Shown here: piece by piece, positions 25,278 to 33,484 of the stretch
How the letters are laid out: each line of letters opens with the position of its first letter
How positions within the stretch are numbered: the first letter of the stretch is position 1
DNA from: Pseudoalteromonas phenolica
GTDB taxonomy: Bacteria; Pseudomonadota; Gammaproteobacteria; Enterobacterales; Alteromonadaceae
Assembly: GCF_005886345.1 (NCBI RefSeq)
Contig: NZ_PNEC01000046.1
Coordinates: 51,311 to 115,310 of the forward strand
Length of the DNA stretch: 64,000 nucleotides
Reading direction: 5' to 3'
Made by a program: the position numbers and the translations under genes
The notes under the pieces: model-generated
Database searches by the model: none
Told to the model about the DNA's origin: nothing
Seen by the model: the letters and a program-made list of their open reading frames with translations, nothing else

Positions 25278-27278
25278 TTAATTAATATTTAGCATTTGCT
25301 CAGTATATTTGGTTTCCCAATTACCATTAATATTAATGCGATATTCAATTTCTACTGTGATGCTGTTTTCATTGTCATTGGTGTGATCTTTAAACATTAC
25401 ATTATTGCTATTATCGTCTAGGATACTCAAACACGATTTATTGTATGAGCCATTTTCAACGGCTGCGCCCTTTTCAACAGTGTACCAAGAAAGCCATTCA
25501 TTGGCTGCTAATTGATAAAGTCGGCTTGAACCAGAGTTATTCACCCAGCTATTACTAATAGTTGCGTCTTGACCATTCGCTACGGCCTTAATCACCTCTA
25601 CATTAGTGATAGAAACATTGTATTTATTCTCAATCAGTACGCAGATCTGTGAACTTTCTTCTGAGCTATAGTCGGCAGATTCAACTCCCGCAGTATTGGT
25701 CGCGGTAATTAGCTTACCATTTTTACGGTAGTTAAAGTTATCAGCCTTAAATAGTGTTTCAGCAAAGCTGGTTGTAGTCATAACACTGAGATATTTGTTG
25801 TCATAAAAGTCATCATAGTAACCTGATTGCTTATTTACAGGTCTTCTAAGTGTTAGGGTGTAATTTCCCCCTTCGACTAACTTGCTGTTTGGTGTAACAG
25901 TTAAGGCTGTATCGTTAAAAGCCAAACTGGTTGTCACTGGCACTTCAACGTCTTCATACCTAATTTCTGTTGTGCCTGGTGCAATATTGTCATCAGTGGA
26001 AGCATTACCTTTGGTAACAACCAGAGCATTAGTATGAAGTAGCTTAGCTTCTGTTCGATTACCTACTTCAATAGGAGCATTAAAGTAATAAGTGAATGCA
26101 TGTGATTCAGGGTGGAAGTTTTGCGTGGTTGAAACTAGTTCAAGGTTAGGGGTGGTTTGCTCTTCGCCTCTTAACCTAACAGCTACGCTCACAATATTAT
26201 CTTGTGGAACAATATCGACATTATAGTAATAACCACCATCAATCCGGACATCATAAGTTTGAGAATGTTCGTTGAAGTTGTAAACTTTTACTTGGCTGGC
26301 TTGATAGGTTATATCGTTGGCCGTAAAAGAAGGAATGAGTACTTCTAGGTTACCGTAATAATTAGCATCTAAAGTGAATGACTGACTTTCGTCATCAAAA
26401 CTTGCTTTATTCTCACCAAAGTCATTATTAGTAGCGAAAATGTTGTCAGGTTTAACGACTGAACCATCAGGGGCTAAGAATGTCAGTGCTAATTTAAATT
26501 GCTCAGCTTCGATTTTACTTAAGTATGTTACTGGATTAAATTTTAGCTGATAAGAGTTGCTGAACCCTAAGCCTTCTACATCATCCATACCATCAGCGTC
26601 TAAATCAGTAGTTTGAGAAAGTGATGTATTAATACCTTTTGGCACAACTAATTCATAATTGCCTGTTTCAGAATTAAGAGTGGCTTTAGAAACGTTATCT
26701 TCGACTAACTCTCTAATCGCTTCATCAACCCAACCGTTATGATAACCGTTTAAGTGGGCCTCTAAAACTAGTCCTTCGAAAGGTAAATTTGTGCCTTCTT
26801 CAAGTACTGTGAACTCAAGAGTCTCAGGTTGACCCACTTCAAAAGTAGATATGTTTTGGACTAGTTGATCATTTGAATAGTCAGTCTCGAAGAAAAAGTT
26901 ACGTGTCATGATCGCATTCGATGGGCTGCTTACTTGGGCGATAACATCAGTACGGCTTGGTAAACCCGCAATTTCAAAATTACCCGCTTCATCAACCGTC
27001 ACTGCATCATGCCATTTACCGTTGTAGTAAAGAGTGACAGTTACATCGTCAGTCAAAGTATCGCCTTCAGTGGCAAGTTTTACCGAGCCAGAAAGTGTGA
27101 TGGCTGTTTTCCAGGCCTCTGAACGTGCAATTTGGTGATCAAGTTGACCTTGTAAAATTTGGTTCTGTTGTTCAAGTTGGGCTACTAAAGCATCGTTGTT
27201 ATTATCTTCAACTTCTAAACAGCCAGAAAGGGCAATACATGCGGTTACGCCTAAAGCGACTTTTGAATAATTAAACAT
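25278..27278 (-). CDS. Large lipoprotein of unknown function
   Basis: About 666 residues from the ATG at 27278, supported by AAGGA upstream; an open frame to 27329 lacks a site. The lipobox is A-L-S-G-C with Cys20. Next come an acidic linker, a short coiled coil (about 30-50, A-Q-L-E-Q-Q-N-Q-I-L-Q-G-Q-L) and then a long beta-rich region: a carboxypeptidase-regulatory/SdrB-like fold early (V-T-L-Y-Y-N-G-K-W-H-D-A-V-T-V-D-E-A-G-N-F-E-I-A-G-L-P), a D-L-D-A-D-G-M-D-D-V calcium-like loop near 230, and Ig-like repeats. It looks like a surface or periplasmic binding protein. I do not recognise a specific family. It interrupts the duplicated regulator-kinase-TPR module on the opposite strand. Confidence 0.75.
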   Translation of the reverse strand: MFNYSKVALGVTACIALSGCLEVEDNNNDALVAQLEQQNQILQGQLDHQIARSEAWKTAITLSGSVKLATEGDTLTDDVTVTLYYNGKWHDAVTVDEAGNFEIAGLPSRTDVIAQVSSPSNAIMTRNFFFETDYSNDQLVQNISTFEVGQPETLEFTVLEEGTNLPFEGLVLEAHLNGYHNGWVDEAIRELVEDNVSKATLNSETGNYELVVPKGINTSLSQTTDLDADGMDDVEGLGFSNSYQLKFNPVTYLSKIEAEQFKLALTFLAPDGSVVKPDNIFATNNDFGENKASFDDESQSFTLDANYYGNLEVLIPSFTANDITYQASQVKVYNFNEHSQTYDVRIDGGYYYNVDIVPQDNIVSVAVRLRGEEQTTPNLELVSTTQNFHPESHAFTYYFNAPIEVGNRTEAKLLHTNALVVTKGNASTDDNIAPGTTEIRYEDVEVPVTTSLAFNDTALTVTPNSKLVEGGNYTLTLRRPVNKQSGYYDDFYDNKYLSVMTTTSFAETLFKADNFNYRKNGKLITATNTAGVESADYSSEESSQICVLIENKYNVSITNVEVIKAVANGQDATISNSWVNNSGSSRLYQLAANEWLSWYTVEKGAAVENGSYNKSCLSILDDNSNNVMFKDHTNDNENSITVEIEYRININGNWETKYTEQMLNIN

Positions 27279-27611
27279 TGTTATTTTCCTTTTATTAACA
27301 ATAGCCTCATAACTTATGAGGTGGTGCATTTAAACACTTTTTAGCAATAAAGGCAGTAGGTTGTTTACACTTGTTTACACTGAAAGTTTGAAAATTTCTG
27401 TTTTTGCACTTTGTAGCTGCATAACTAATTACGACTCAAGATAGGGTTTAGTTATAAAGGATTGTGTGATTTAATTTTTTTAGTTTTTTAGGGTTGTTTT
27501 ATTGTAATCGAGTTTAAATGAAGCCCATATTTAATAGTTTTTTCTTATCTATGTTCAACTTTAATTAAACTAGACTGATTAAGTTGTATAAGAATTTAAG
27601 CTGATCTGACT
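27279..27611. promoter_or_regulatory. Divergent intergenic region with tandem 10-bp repeat
   Basis: A 333-bp gap between the lipoprotein gene and TPR paralogue 2. At 27361-27380 TTGTTTACAC is present twice head to tail, 80 nt upstream of the lipoprotein start. The 10-bp spacing places both copies on one DNA face and suggests an operator. The rest is very A+T-rich, with no other structure seen. Confidence 0.45.
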
Positions 27612-28523
27612 GTGCTCATTATTTTTTTATTAATAACTGTTTTTTCCTCTTTCGCATTTTCTTCTGAAAACTTTAGTGATCATGAATCTTATTGCTTAGA
27701 TCACAAAGAGCAGGCTTGCTTAGCTTTACTGACTCAACAAGCGGCTTCAGTTCCTCAATATTCAAAAGACTGGTATAAGTTAGTCTCGTATAAGCTTGAC
27801 TATTTTTATGACAGACGTGAATTTCGTAAAATAGAAACGACGGTGATCCCGCTTTTAGAAGTAAAAAATAAACCGACAGTGTTTGAGATGCAGTTGAATT
27901 ATTACTATTCAAAAGCGCTCGCTTTTTTTGGTGAAAGAGAGAAAGCTAAACACTACGCACAATTAGCGATTGCTAAACTGGAAAAAATTTATCATGTATT
28001 TGAAGACCCCATGAGGATGGTTGAAATCGCCAATATGGAGTATGTGTTCGGTGATAAAGAGAAAGCTTATCAATTACTTTTATTAGCTGAAAATAAATTT
28101 GGAGAGCGTGGTGATCCGATATTTCATTTTGAGTTACACAGCAATAAAGCACACATCTTTTATACTTGGCAAAACTATAACCGAGCCGCCAAATTTTATA
28201 AAACAGCGCTAGATTGGATTCAAGACACAGAGCATGATGCAAAAACAGTTGTTGCTTTATCTAACTTTGCTCGAGTTAACCAACTCATGGAGAAGCATGA
28301 TACGGCCTTAGAATATTTCAAAAAAACAGAGCTATTATTGTTAGAACAAAATAACCCTAAGTTATTGGCGGTTATTTTATTGAGAACTGCAGAGGTATAT
28401 GAGAAAAAAAATGATTTAACTGCTGTGTTAAAGTATTTGAGTCGTGTGAATTTTCTACATTTATCTGAAGGCTATCACCCTAGCTATCATCGTTTAACTA
28501 GTAAAGTTAGAAAAAAAGTATAA
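27612..28523 (+). CDS. Secreted TPR-like helical repeat protein, paralogue 2
   Basis: 303 residues with a GTG start. The signal peptide ends around F-A-F-S-S and is followed by E-N-F-S-D-H-E-S-Y-C-L-D-H-K-E-Q-A-C-L, matching paralogues 1 and 3. The conserved core R-M-V-E-I-A-N-M-E-Y-V-F-G-D-K-E and L-L-L-A-E-N-K-F-G is present, as is the Y-K-L-D-Y-F-Y-D motif near residue 60. All-helical. It is the first intact gene after the decayed kinase copy, with the lipoprotein gene lying between them on the other strand. Function unknown. Confidence 0.8.
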   Translation: MLIIFLLITVFSSFAFSSENFSDHESYCLDHKEQACLALLTQQAASVPQYSKDWYKLVSYKLDYFYDRREFRKIETTVIPLLEVKNKPTVFEMQLNYYYSKALAFFGEREKAKHYAQLAIAKLEKIYHVFEDPMRMVEIANMEYVFGDKEKAYQLLLLAENKFGERGDPIFHFELHSNKAHIFYTWQNYNRAAKFYKTALDWIQDTEHDAKTVVALSNFARVNQLMEKHDTALEYFKKTELLLLEQNNPKLLAVILLRTAEVYEKKNDLTAVLKYLSRVNFLHLSEGYHPSYHRLTSKVRKKV

Positions 28524-28586
28524 TTAAAAATGGGATTATAGGTTAATTCCAGAGTTTTTAATTGATTTTACACTTCACATTTTTTC

Positions 28587-29513
28587 TTGAGTATTAATGC
28601 TGTGTTATTTATTTTAATATTTTTAAGTGTCTTTTCTTTTAATTCGTTTTCATCCGAAAATTTCAGTGATCATGAAGCATACTGCTTAAATTATAAAGAA
28701 AAATCATGTTTAAAGCTGTTAAATAAAAGGATTGATTTAGAGAAGCAGTACTCAAACTCCTGGTTTAAACTTATGACTTATAAGCTTGATTATTATTATG
28801 ACAACCAGAAGTTTGAAAAAATTATAGAGCTATCTCCTGAGCTTATAAATATTAAAAATAAGCCTGAAGTCTTTGAGGTTCAATTAAACTTTTATTATTC
28901 AAAAGCCCTTTCTTATTTTGGGAAGACTGAGCAAGCGAAGTATTTTGCTAATAAGACCATTCAGAACCTAGAAAATATTTACAATTTATTTGAAGAACCG
29001 ATAAGGATGGTAGAGATAGCTAATATGGAGTATGTCTTTGGAGACAAAGAAAGGGCATATAAATTACTTCTATTAGCAGAAAATAAATTTGGTGAACAAG
29101 TCGAACCGATTTTCCACTTTGAATTAAATACGAATAAAGGGCATATACTTTCTCAATGGAAGAGCTATGAGCGAGCCTCTTTGATGTATCAAAAGGCGCT
29201 TAGTGCGGTTAGGTATACTAAACATGATAAAAAGAAAATAATCGCATACTATAACTTTGCAAGAAGTAATCAGTATATAGAAAAAAATAACATTGCAATT
29301 GAATATTATAAACAAGCCGAAATGCTGTTATACAAGAATAGTAACCCTAGAATGTTGGCACTAACACTTTATAGAATTGCGCAAATCTATAAACTCGAAA
29401 ATGATTTAGATAATTTGGCAGAATACTTAAAAAAGGTAAATGTTAAATATTTATATGAAGGATATCATTCCGACTATCATCAATTAAGTAAGTTAGTTAC
29501 ACACAAACGCTAA
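28587..29513 (+). CDS. Secreted TPR-like helical repeat protein, paralogue 3
   Basis: 308 residues as read from TTG at 28587; GTG at 28602 aligns better with the start of paralogue 2 and may be the real one. It keeps the signal peptide, both early Cys (E-N-F-S-D-H-E-A-Y-C and K-S-C-L) and the core R-M-V-E-I-A-N-M-E-Y-V-F-G-D-K-E. Codon use is more A+T-rich than in its neighbours and Lys/Asn/Ile content is higher, so it may be under weaker constraint or have diverged faster. It follows paralogue 2 by 63 nt, likely in the same transcript. Confidence 0.78.
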   Translation: MSINAVLFILIFLSVFSFNSFSSENFSDHEAYCLNYKEKSCLKLLNKRIDLEKQYSNSWFKLMTYKLDYYYDNQKFEKIIELSPELINIKNKPEVFEVQLNFYYSKALSYFGKTEQAKYFANKTIQNLENIYNLFEEPIRMVEIANMEYVFGDKERAYKLLLLAENKFGEQVEPIFHFELNTNKGHILSQWKSYERASLMYQKALSAVRYTKHDKKKIIAYYNFARSNQYIEKNNIAIEYYKQAEMLLYKNSNPRMLALTLYRIAQIYKLENDLDNLAEYLKKVNVKYLYEGYHSDYHQLSKLVTHKR

Positions 29514-29592
29514 TTCAAAAGTATAGCCAGTTTATTCAATTCAGATGCTCAGAATGTTTTTACCATAAGACGGTAATTACTTTGGAGCATTT

Positions 29593-30624
29593 ATGAAATT
29601 AAGTACTGATGTATTAATTATTGGCGCAGGCCATATGGGGCTTGTATTGGGTCACTATTTACAAGCCCGCAATGTCGACTTTCAGATTGTCGAAGCGCAT
29701 AACAAAGTAGGTGAGCAATGGCGGAAGCGTTATCAAGGTTTGAGCTTGTTTACACCTAATAGTCTTAATAAATTACCTAATTTTCATCAACCAAGTTCAA
29801 AAAATACCTATTTAACGAAAGATGAATTTGCAGATTACTTGGCTGAATTTGCCAAACACGCTGACTTACCCCTTTCTATCAACTGCAAAGTGATAGGCAT
29901 TACCTATGATGATACGATTGGTTTTCGAATTAAAACGACGAAAGGTGAGGTGAAAGCTAAAACAGTCGTACTAGCGACAGGGGCTTTTTCAACACCATTA
30001 CGCTTATCTGATAAACAAACGCGTTTTCAGCAACTAGACCTAAATGAATTAGAGTCTATGGCGTTTCGAAATAAGCATATTGTGGTTGCTGGAGATGGGG
30101 CATCGGGTCGGCAGATTGCTAAAACATTAAGTCAACACAATAAAGTATATCTCGCACAAGGTAAGCAGCGATTCTTATTTTCGCAATCAGTCCTGGGTAT
30201 TTCTACTTTTTGGTTACTGAAATTATTTGGCTTTTTACGCATACCTAAGCAGTTTAAATTAGCTAACTGGTTAAAACACCGAGATCCGTTTCCTGATACA
30301 GGTATTAATGACAAGAAACTCAGGCAATTAGGCGTGCAATTAGTTTCACGGGTTTCAGCTGTTGAGTACAACCAAGTTGTACTGGACGATGGAAATTGTA
30401 TAAATCCTGATATTTTGATTTCAGCGATAGGTTATCAACAGGGTTATGACATTATTCAGATCCCAGAGATAAAAACAGATTGTAAGACTTTAGATGTTGC
30501 TTTGAGTGAGCAAATGGGATTGTTTCAAATTGGTCAGCCATGGCAACATAATCGCGCAAGTGGACTAATTTATGGTGCTGATTATGAATCTAAAAAATTA
30601 TTAAGAAAACTAGGGTTAACTTAA
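29593..30624 (+). CDS. FAD-dependent NAD(P)-binding oxidoreductase (flavin monooxygenase-like)
   Basis: 343 residues. The N-terminal Rossmann motif is I-I-G-A-G-H-M-G-L with the acidic end I-V-E-A-H. G-E-Q-W-R-K-R-Y-Q-G-L-S-L-F-T-P follows, typical of the CzcO/flavin-containing monooxygenase group. The second nucleotide-binding motif is V-V-A-G-D-G-A-S-G-R (about 165), and A-T-G-A-F lies between them. It likely oxidises a small organic substrate using NADPH and oxygen. GGAG precedes the ATG. Stands alone, ending before a terminator. Confidence 0.9.
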   Translation: MKLSTDVLIIGAGHMGLVLGHYLQARNVDFQIVEAHNKVGEQWRKRYQGLSLFTPNSLNKLPNFHQPSSKNTYLTKDEFADYLAEFAKHADLPLSINCKVIGITYDDTIGFRIKTTKGEVKAKTVVLATGAFSTPLRLSDKQTRFQQLDLNELESMAFRNKHIVVAGDGASGRQIAKTLSQHNKVYLAQGKQRFLFSQSVLGISTFWLLKLFGFLRIPKQFKLANWLKHRDPFPDTGINDKKLRQLGVQLVSRVSAVEYNQVVLDDGNCINPDILISAIGYQQGYDIIQIPEIKTDCKTLDVALSEQMGLFQIGQPWQHNRASGLIYGADYESKKLLRKLGLT

Positions 30625-30657
30625 TATCTCTAAGGAAATATTATTCAATAAGCCATA

Positions 30658-30687
30658 AAAAAGCCCGCATTTTTATGCGGGCTTTTT
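30658..30687. terminator. Bidirectional terminator
   Basis: A 13-bp stem, AAAAAGCCCGCAT / ATGCGGGCTTTTT, with a 4-nt loop. It lies between the convergent oxidoreductase and deaD genes. Confidence 0.95.
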
Positions 30688-30702
30688 AGTGTTAGCTATT
30701 TA

Positions 30703-32550
30703 TTAAGCTGTGAAGCTTACTGGGCGACGCTCTTTGCGTTCACCACGCTCGCCGTCACGACGAGGCTTACGGTCACCGCCACGGTTATCACGGAAGCTAC
30801 GCTTACCTTGGCCACGGTTACCACGATCGTTACGCTCACCACGGAAGCCACGTTCTTGACCACCACCTGCTTGATCAGCTGGGTGTGTACTTTTAGTCAT
30901 GTTCATAGGGCGCTTACAGATAAATACGTTCTTGAAATGACCTAATACATCAGCTGGCATATCTTTTGGCAGTTGAACGGTACTGTGTTCGTTGAATAAA
31001 CGAATATCACCGATGAATTTGCTTGAGATATCAGCTTCATTCGCAATTGCACCAACGATGTTCTTAACTTGTACACCGTGATCACGACCAACATCGATAC
31101 GGTATGTATCCATAGGTGTTTGGCTGCTGTTGCGATTGCCACGGTCACCGCGCTCACGACCACGACGCTCACCACCACGCTCATTACGCTGACCATCACG
31201 GCCTCGGCGATCATCACGTTCACGACGTTCACGCTTAATTTCTTCAACTTTTAACGGTGAAGATTCTTGTGCAAGCGCTAGTAACGCACCCGCTAAGTCT
31301 TCAGGGCTTAGTTCAAGCTTTTGAGCAAGATCTACAGCAACTTCATTAAAGAAAGTAATGTCTTTGTGCTCTAGTGCATTAGTAAGCTTAGCTTGTAATG
31401 CTGCGATACGTTTTTGCTCAACTGTTTTCGCATCTGGTAATTCAACTTCTGCAATCTCAGACTTAGTGTGACGCATGATGTTACGTAGTAAGTAACGCTC
31501 ATTGCCTTTCACGAATAGGATTGCTTTACCAGTACGACCAGCACGGCCAGTACGACCAATACGGTGAACGTATGCTTCGCTGTCTTGCGGGATATCGTAG
31601 TTGATAACTAAGCTTAAACGCTCAACGTCAAGACCACGTGCTGCAACGTCAGTTGCGATTACTATGTCTACTAAGCCGCTTTTTAAACGGTCAACTGTAC
31701 GTTCACGTGCTTGTTGGTTCATGTCACCATTTAATGGTGCTGCTGAGAAACCTTCACGCTCAAGTAGTTCTGCAAGTTGAACAGTATCGTTACGTGTACG
31801 TACGAATACGATTGCGCCATCGTAATCTTCAGCTTCTAGGAAGCGAACGATTGCTTTGTTCTTATGAACAGTAGAGCGCCAGAATACTTGTTCAACTGTT
31901 GATACAGTTGAGTTACGTGCTGCGATTCGAACTTGCTCAGCGTTGTCTAAGTACTTAGTACAAATAGACTGAATTTGCTTAGGCATAGTTGCTGAGAACA
32001 AACAAGTTTGCTTGTCTTCAGGTGTTTGCTCCATGATGTTTTCAACATCTTCAATGAAGCCCATGCGAAGCATTTCGTCAGCTTCATCAAGAACAAGAGC
32101 ATTAAGCTGCGATAAATCAATCGTTTTACGGTTGATGTGGTCGATAAGACGACCCGGTGTCGCAACAATAATTTGTGCACCGCGGCGTAAAGCGCTTAGC
32201 TGAATGCCGTAGCTTTGACCACCGTAAAGCGCCAGTACCTCAACGCCTTTAGTGTATTTAGCATATTGTTCAAATGCTTCTGCTACCTGAATAGCAAGTT
32301 CGCGTGTTGGTGTTAACACCAAAATTTGTGGCTGCTTCGTAGCCGGGTCAATATTGTTTAATAGTGGTAATGCAAATGCTGCTGTTTTACCTGTACCCGT
32401 CTGCGCTAGTCCCAGTACGTCCTTTCTTTCTAGCAATAACGGTATACATTGAGCTTGGATCTCAGATGGTGTCTTATATCCTTGCTCTTCGACTGCTTTT
32501 AAAATTGCAGGTGAAAGATCTAAAGATTCAAACGTGACTGGTTCTGACAT
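30703..32550 (-). CDS. deaD: DEAD-box RNA helicase DeaD/CsdA
   Basis: 615 residues. All helicase motifs are present: Q motif near 24 (T-P-S-E-I-Q-A-Q-C-I-P), A-Q-T-G-T-G-K-T, P-T-R-E-L-A, D-E-A-D, S-A-T, and the C-terminal R-G-L-D and H-R-I-G-R-T-G-R. A DbpA-like RNA-binding domain lies at about 480-555 (R-I-D-V-G-R-D-H-G-V). A highly charged Arg/Gly-rich linker precedes it and an RGG-type tail follows, as in CsdA. The enzyme unwinds structured RNA in ribosome assembly and mRNA decay, mainly at low temperature. The 190-bp leader upstream is long enough for cold-shock control but shows no defined motif. Confidence 0.95.
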   Translation of the reverse strand: MSEPVTFESLDLSPAILKAVEEQGYKTPSEIQAQCIPLLLERKDVLGLAQTGTGKTAAFALPLLNNIDPATKQPQILVLTPTRELAIQVAEAFEQYAKYTKGVEVLALYGGQSYGIQLSALRRGAQIIVATPGRLIDHINRKTIDLSQLNALVLDEADEMLRMGFIEDVENIMEQTPEDKQTCLFSATMPKQIQSICTKYLDNAEQVRIAARNSTVSTVEQVFWRSTVHKNKAIVRFLEAEDYDGAIVFVRTRNDTVQLAELLEREGFSAAPLNGDMNQQARERTVDRLKSGLVDIVIATDVAARGLDVERLSLVINYDIPQDSEAYVHRIGRTGRAGRTGKAILFVKGNERYLLRNIMRHTKSEIAEVELPDAKTVEQKRIAALQAKLTNALEHKDITFFNEVAVDLAQKLELSPEDLAGALLALAQESSPLKVEEIKRERRERDDRRGRDGQRNERGGERRGRERGDRGNRNSSQTPMDTYRIDVGRDHGVQVKNIVGAIANEADISSKFIGDIRLFNEHSTVQLPKDMPADVLGHFKNVFICKRPMNMTKSTHPADQAGGGQERGFRGERNDRGNRGQGKRSFRDNRGGDRKPRRDGERGERKERRPVSFTA

Positions 32551-32743
32551 TAATGCGCCTCAACGAATTTAAAGAGGCGCGCATTGTATAGGAAAAGCCC
32601 AGCAATTGCTTGTATAAATTAGAACTAATTTATATGTGACTGATGCTGTGTGAAATTTAACCAGTGCGTTTTGTGCAAATTTACAGCAAAGTAACAAATT
32701 CAAGGTGTTTAGGGCTTTTTACTTTTCTGCAAATATGTGTTGC

Positions 32744-33010
32744 TCAATTACTGTACAAACCTAGATTTTCTTTTGCATAGGCTTCAAAGTCGGTAAATCC
32801 ACCAATGTGAGATTGATCTAAGAAAATCTGTGGCACAGTTGGGCAAGGTTTGCCTGCTGACTTTTCTAAATCTGCTTTGCTCACACCTTCTTTGATGATG
32901 TCTACGTAGCGATAGTTAAAATCGTCACGCTCTGTTTTTAAGCGTTCAGCAAGTTCTTTTGCACGAACACAGAAAGGGCACCCTTCACGACCAAAAATAA
33001 CTGTAAACAT
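32744..33010 (-). CDS. grxA: Glutaredoxin 1 (GrxA)
   Basis: 88 residues from the ATG at 33010, which has GAGGAA upstream; a longer open frame to 33046 is not supported. The sequence follows E. coli GrxA closely: V-I-F-G-R-E-G-C-P-F-C-V-R-A-K-E-L-A with active site C-P-F-C (E. coli has C-P-Y-C), the cis-Pro segment T-V-P-Q-I-F, and H-I-G-G-F-T-D-F. It reduces disulfides, for instance in ribonucleotide reductase, using glutathione. Confidence 0.95.
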   Translation of the reverse strand: MFTVIFGREGCPFCVRAKELAERLKTERDDFNYRYVDIIKEGVSKADLEKSAGKPCPTVPQIFLDQSHIGGFTDFEAYAKENLGLYSN

Positions 33011-33117
33011 ATTGAATTCCTCGTTGATGATTTTGTTTAACTGCAACTAATTTTAGAGGAATTTATAAGAAGTAAAAGTTGATTAATTGAATTGGATTCA
33101 TCAATAAAAATGATGAT

Positions 33118-33138
33118 AACGAAGCAGCAAACTTCGTT
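33118..33138 (-). terminator. Terminator-like hairpin downstream of ppiC remnant
   Basis: AACGAAG / CTTCGTT with a 7-nt loop lies just past the 3' end of the minus-strand ppiC pseudogene. On the minus strand it is followed by a moderately T-rich segment. Confidence 0.5.
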
Positions 33139-33163
33139 TCATTCACAGGGGGCTCATTGAGTG

Positions 33164-33424
33164 TTAGGTTCTATAAACGGTTTTGATGAGGTGATAGCCA
33201 AACTTAGTTTTCACAGGGCAGTACATTTCAAACAGTGGTTTTTTAAACACCACATCGTCAAAAGCCTTAACCATATCGCCTTTGTTAAACTAACCCAGAT
33301 CGCCGCCACGCTTTTTAGAAGGGCAGCTAGAGTGCTGCTTGGCGAGCTTATTAAAATCTCCACCTTTGGCTAATTTAGCTTTTATGGATAAACATTCTTT
33401 CCCGGTTTTGTTTGCGCGGATCAT
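33164..33424 (-). pseudogene. ppiC: ppiC (parvulin-type peptidyl-prolyl isomerase) pseudogene
   Basis: Minus-strand translation reads K-L-A-K-Q-H-S-S-C-P-S-K-K-R-G-G-D-L-G, then a TAG stop at 33290-33292, then F-N-K-G-D-M-V-K-A-F-D and F-G-Y-H-L-I-K-T-V-Y-R ending at TAA 33164-33166. These are the defining parts of the roughly 92-residue parvulin PpiC (G-G-D-L-G-x-F, F-D-x-V-V-F, F-G-Y-H-I-I-K). The stop occupies the residue after D-L-G, where intact homologues have Glu, Trp or similar, so one base change could explain it. The N-terminus is also damaged: the expected A-x-H-I-L-V strand is replaced by unrelated residues. No other frame codes for the protein. Confidence 0.88.
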
Positions 33425-33426
33425 GC

Positions 33427-33453
33427 AGGGCTTACCAAGATATGGTAAGCCCT
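33427..33453. terminator. Terminator-like hairpin
   Basis: An 11-bp stem, AGGGCTTACCA / TGGTAAGCCCT, with loop AGATA. It lies between the TonB-receptor stop and the ppiC remnant, on the 3' side of the receptor gene. The T-tract is poor. Confidence 0.6.
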
Positions 33454-33484
33454 AGGAGGGTCGAAAACTAATTTAAAAGTGATA

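Noticed and set aside
30942..31247. Val-rich open frame within deaD
   Set aside because: It is an alternative-frame artefact of the Arg/Gly-rich linker codons.
33290..33292. TAG in ppiC as recoded amber codon (pyrrolysine-type readthrough)
   Set aside because: No recoding signal is evident, the N-terminus is also degraded, and simple nonsense mutation explains it.
33161..33373. Plus-strand open frame of 70 codons
   Set aside because: It is the antisense shadow of the ppiC pseudogene, which alone shows a protein family.
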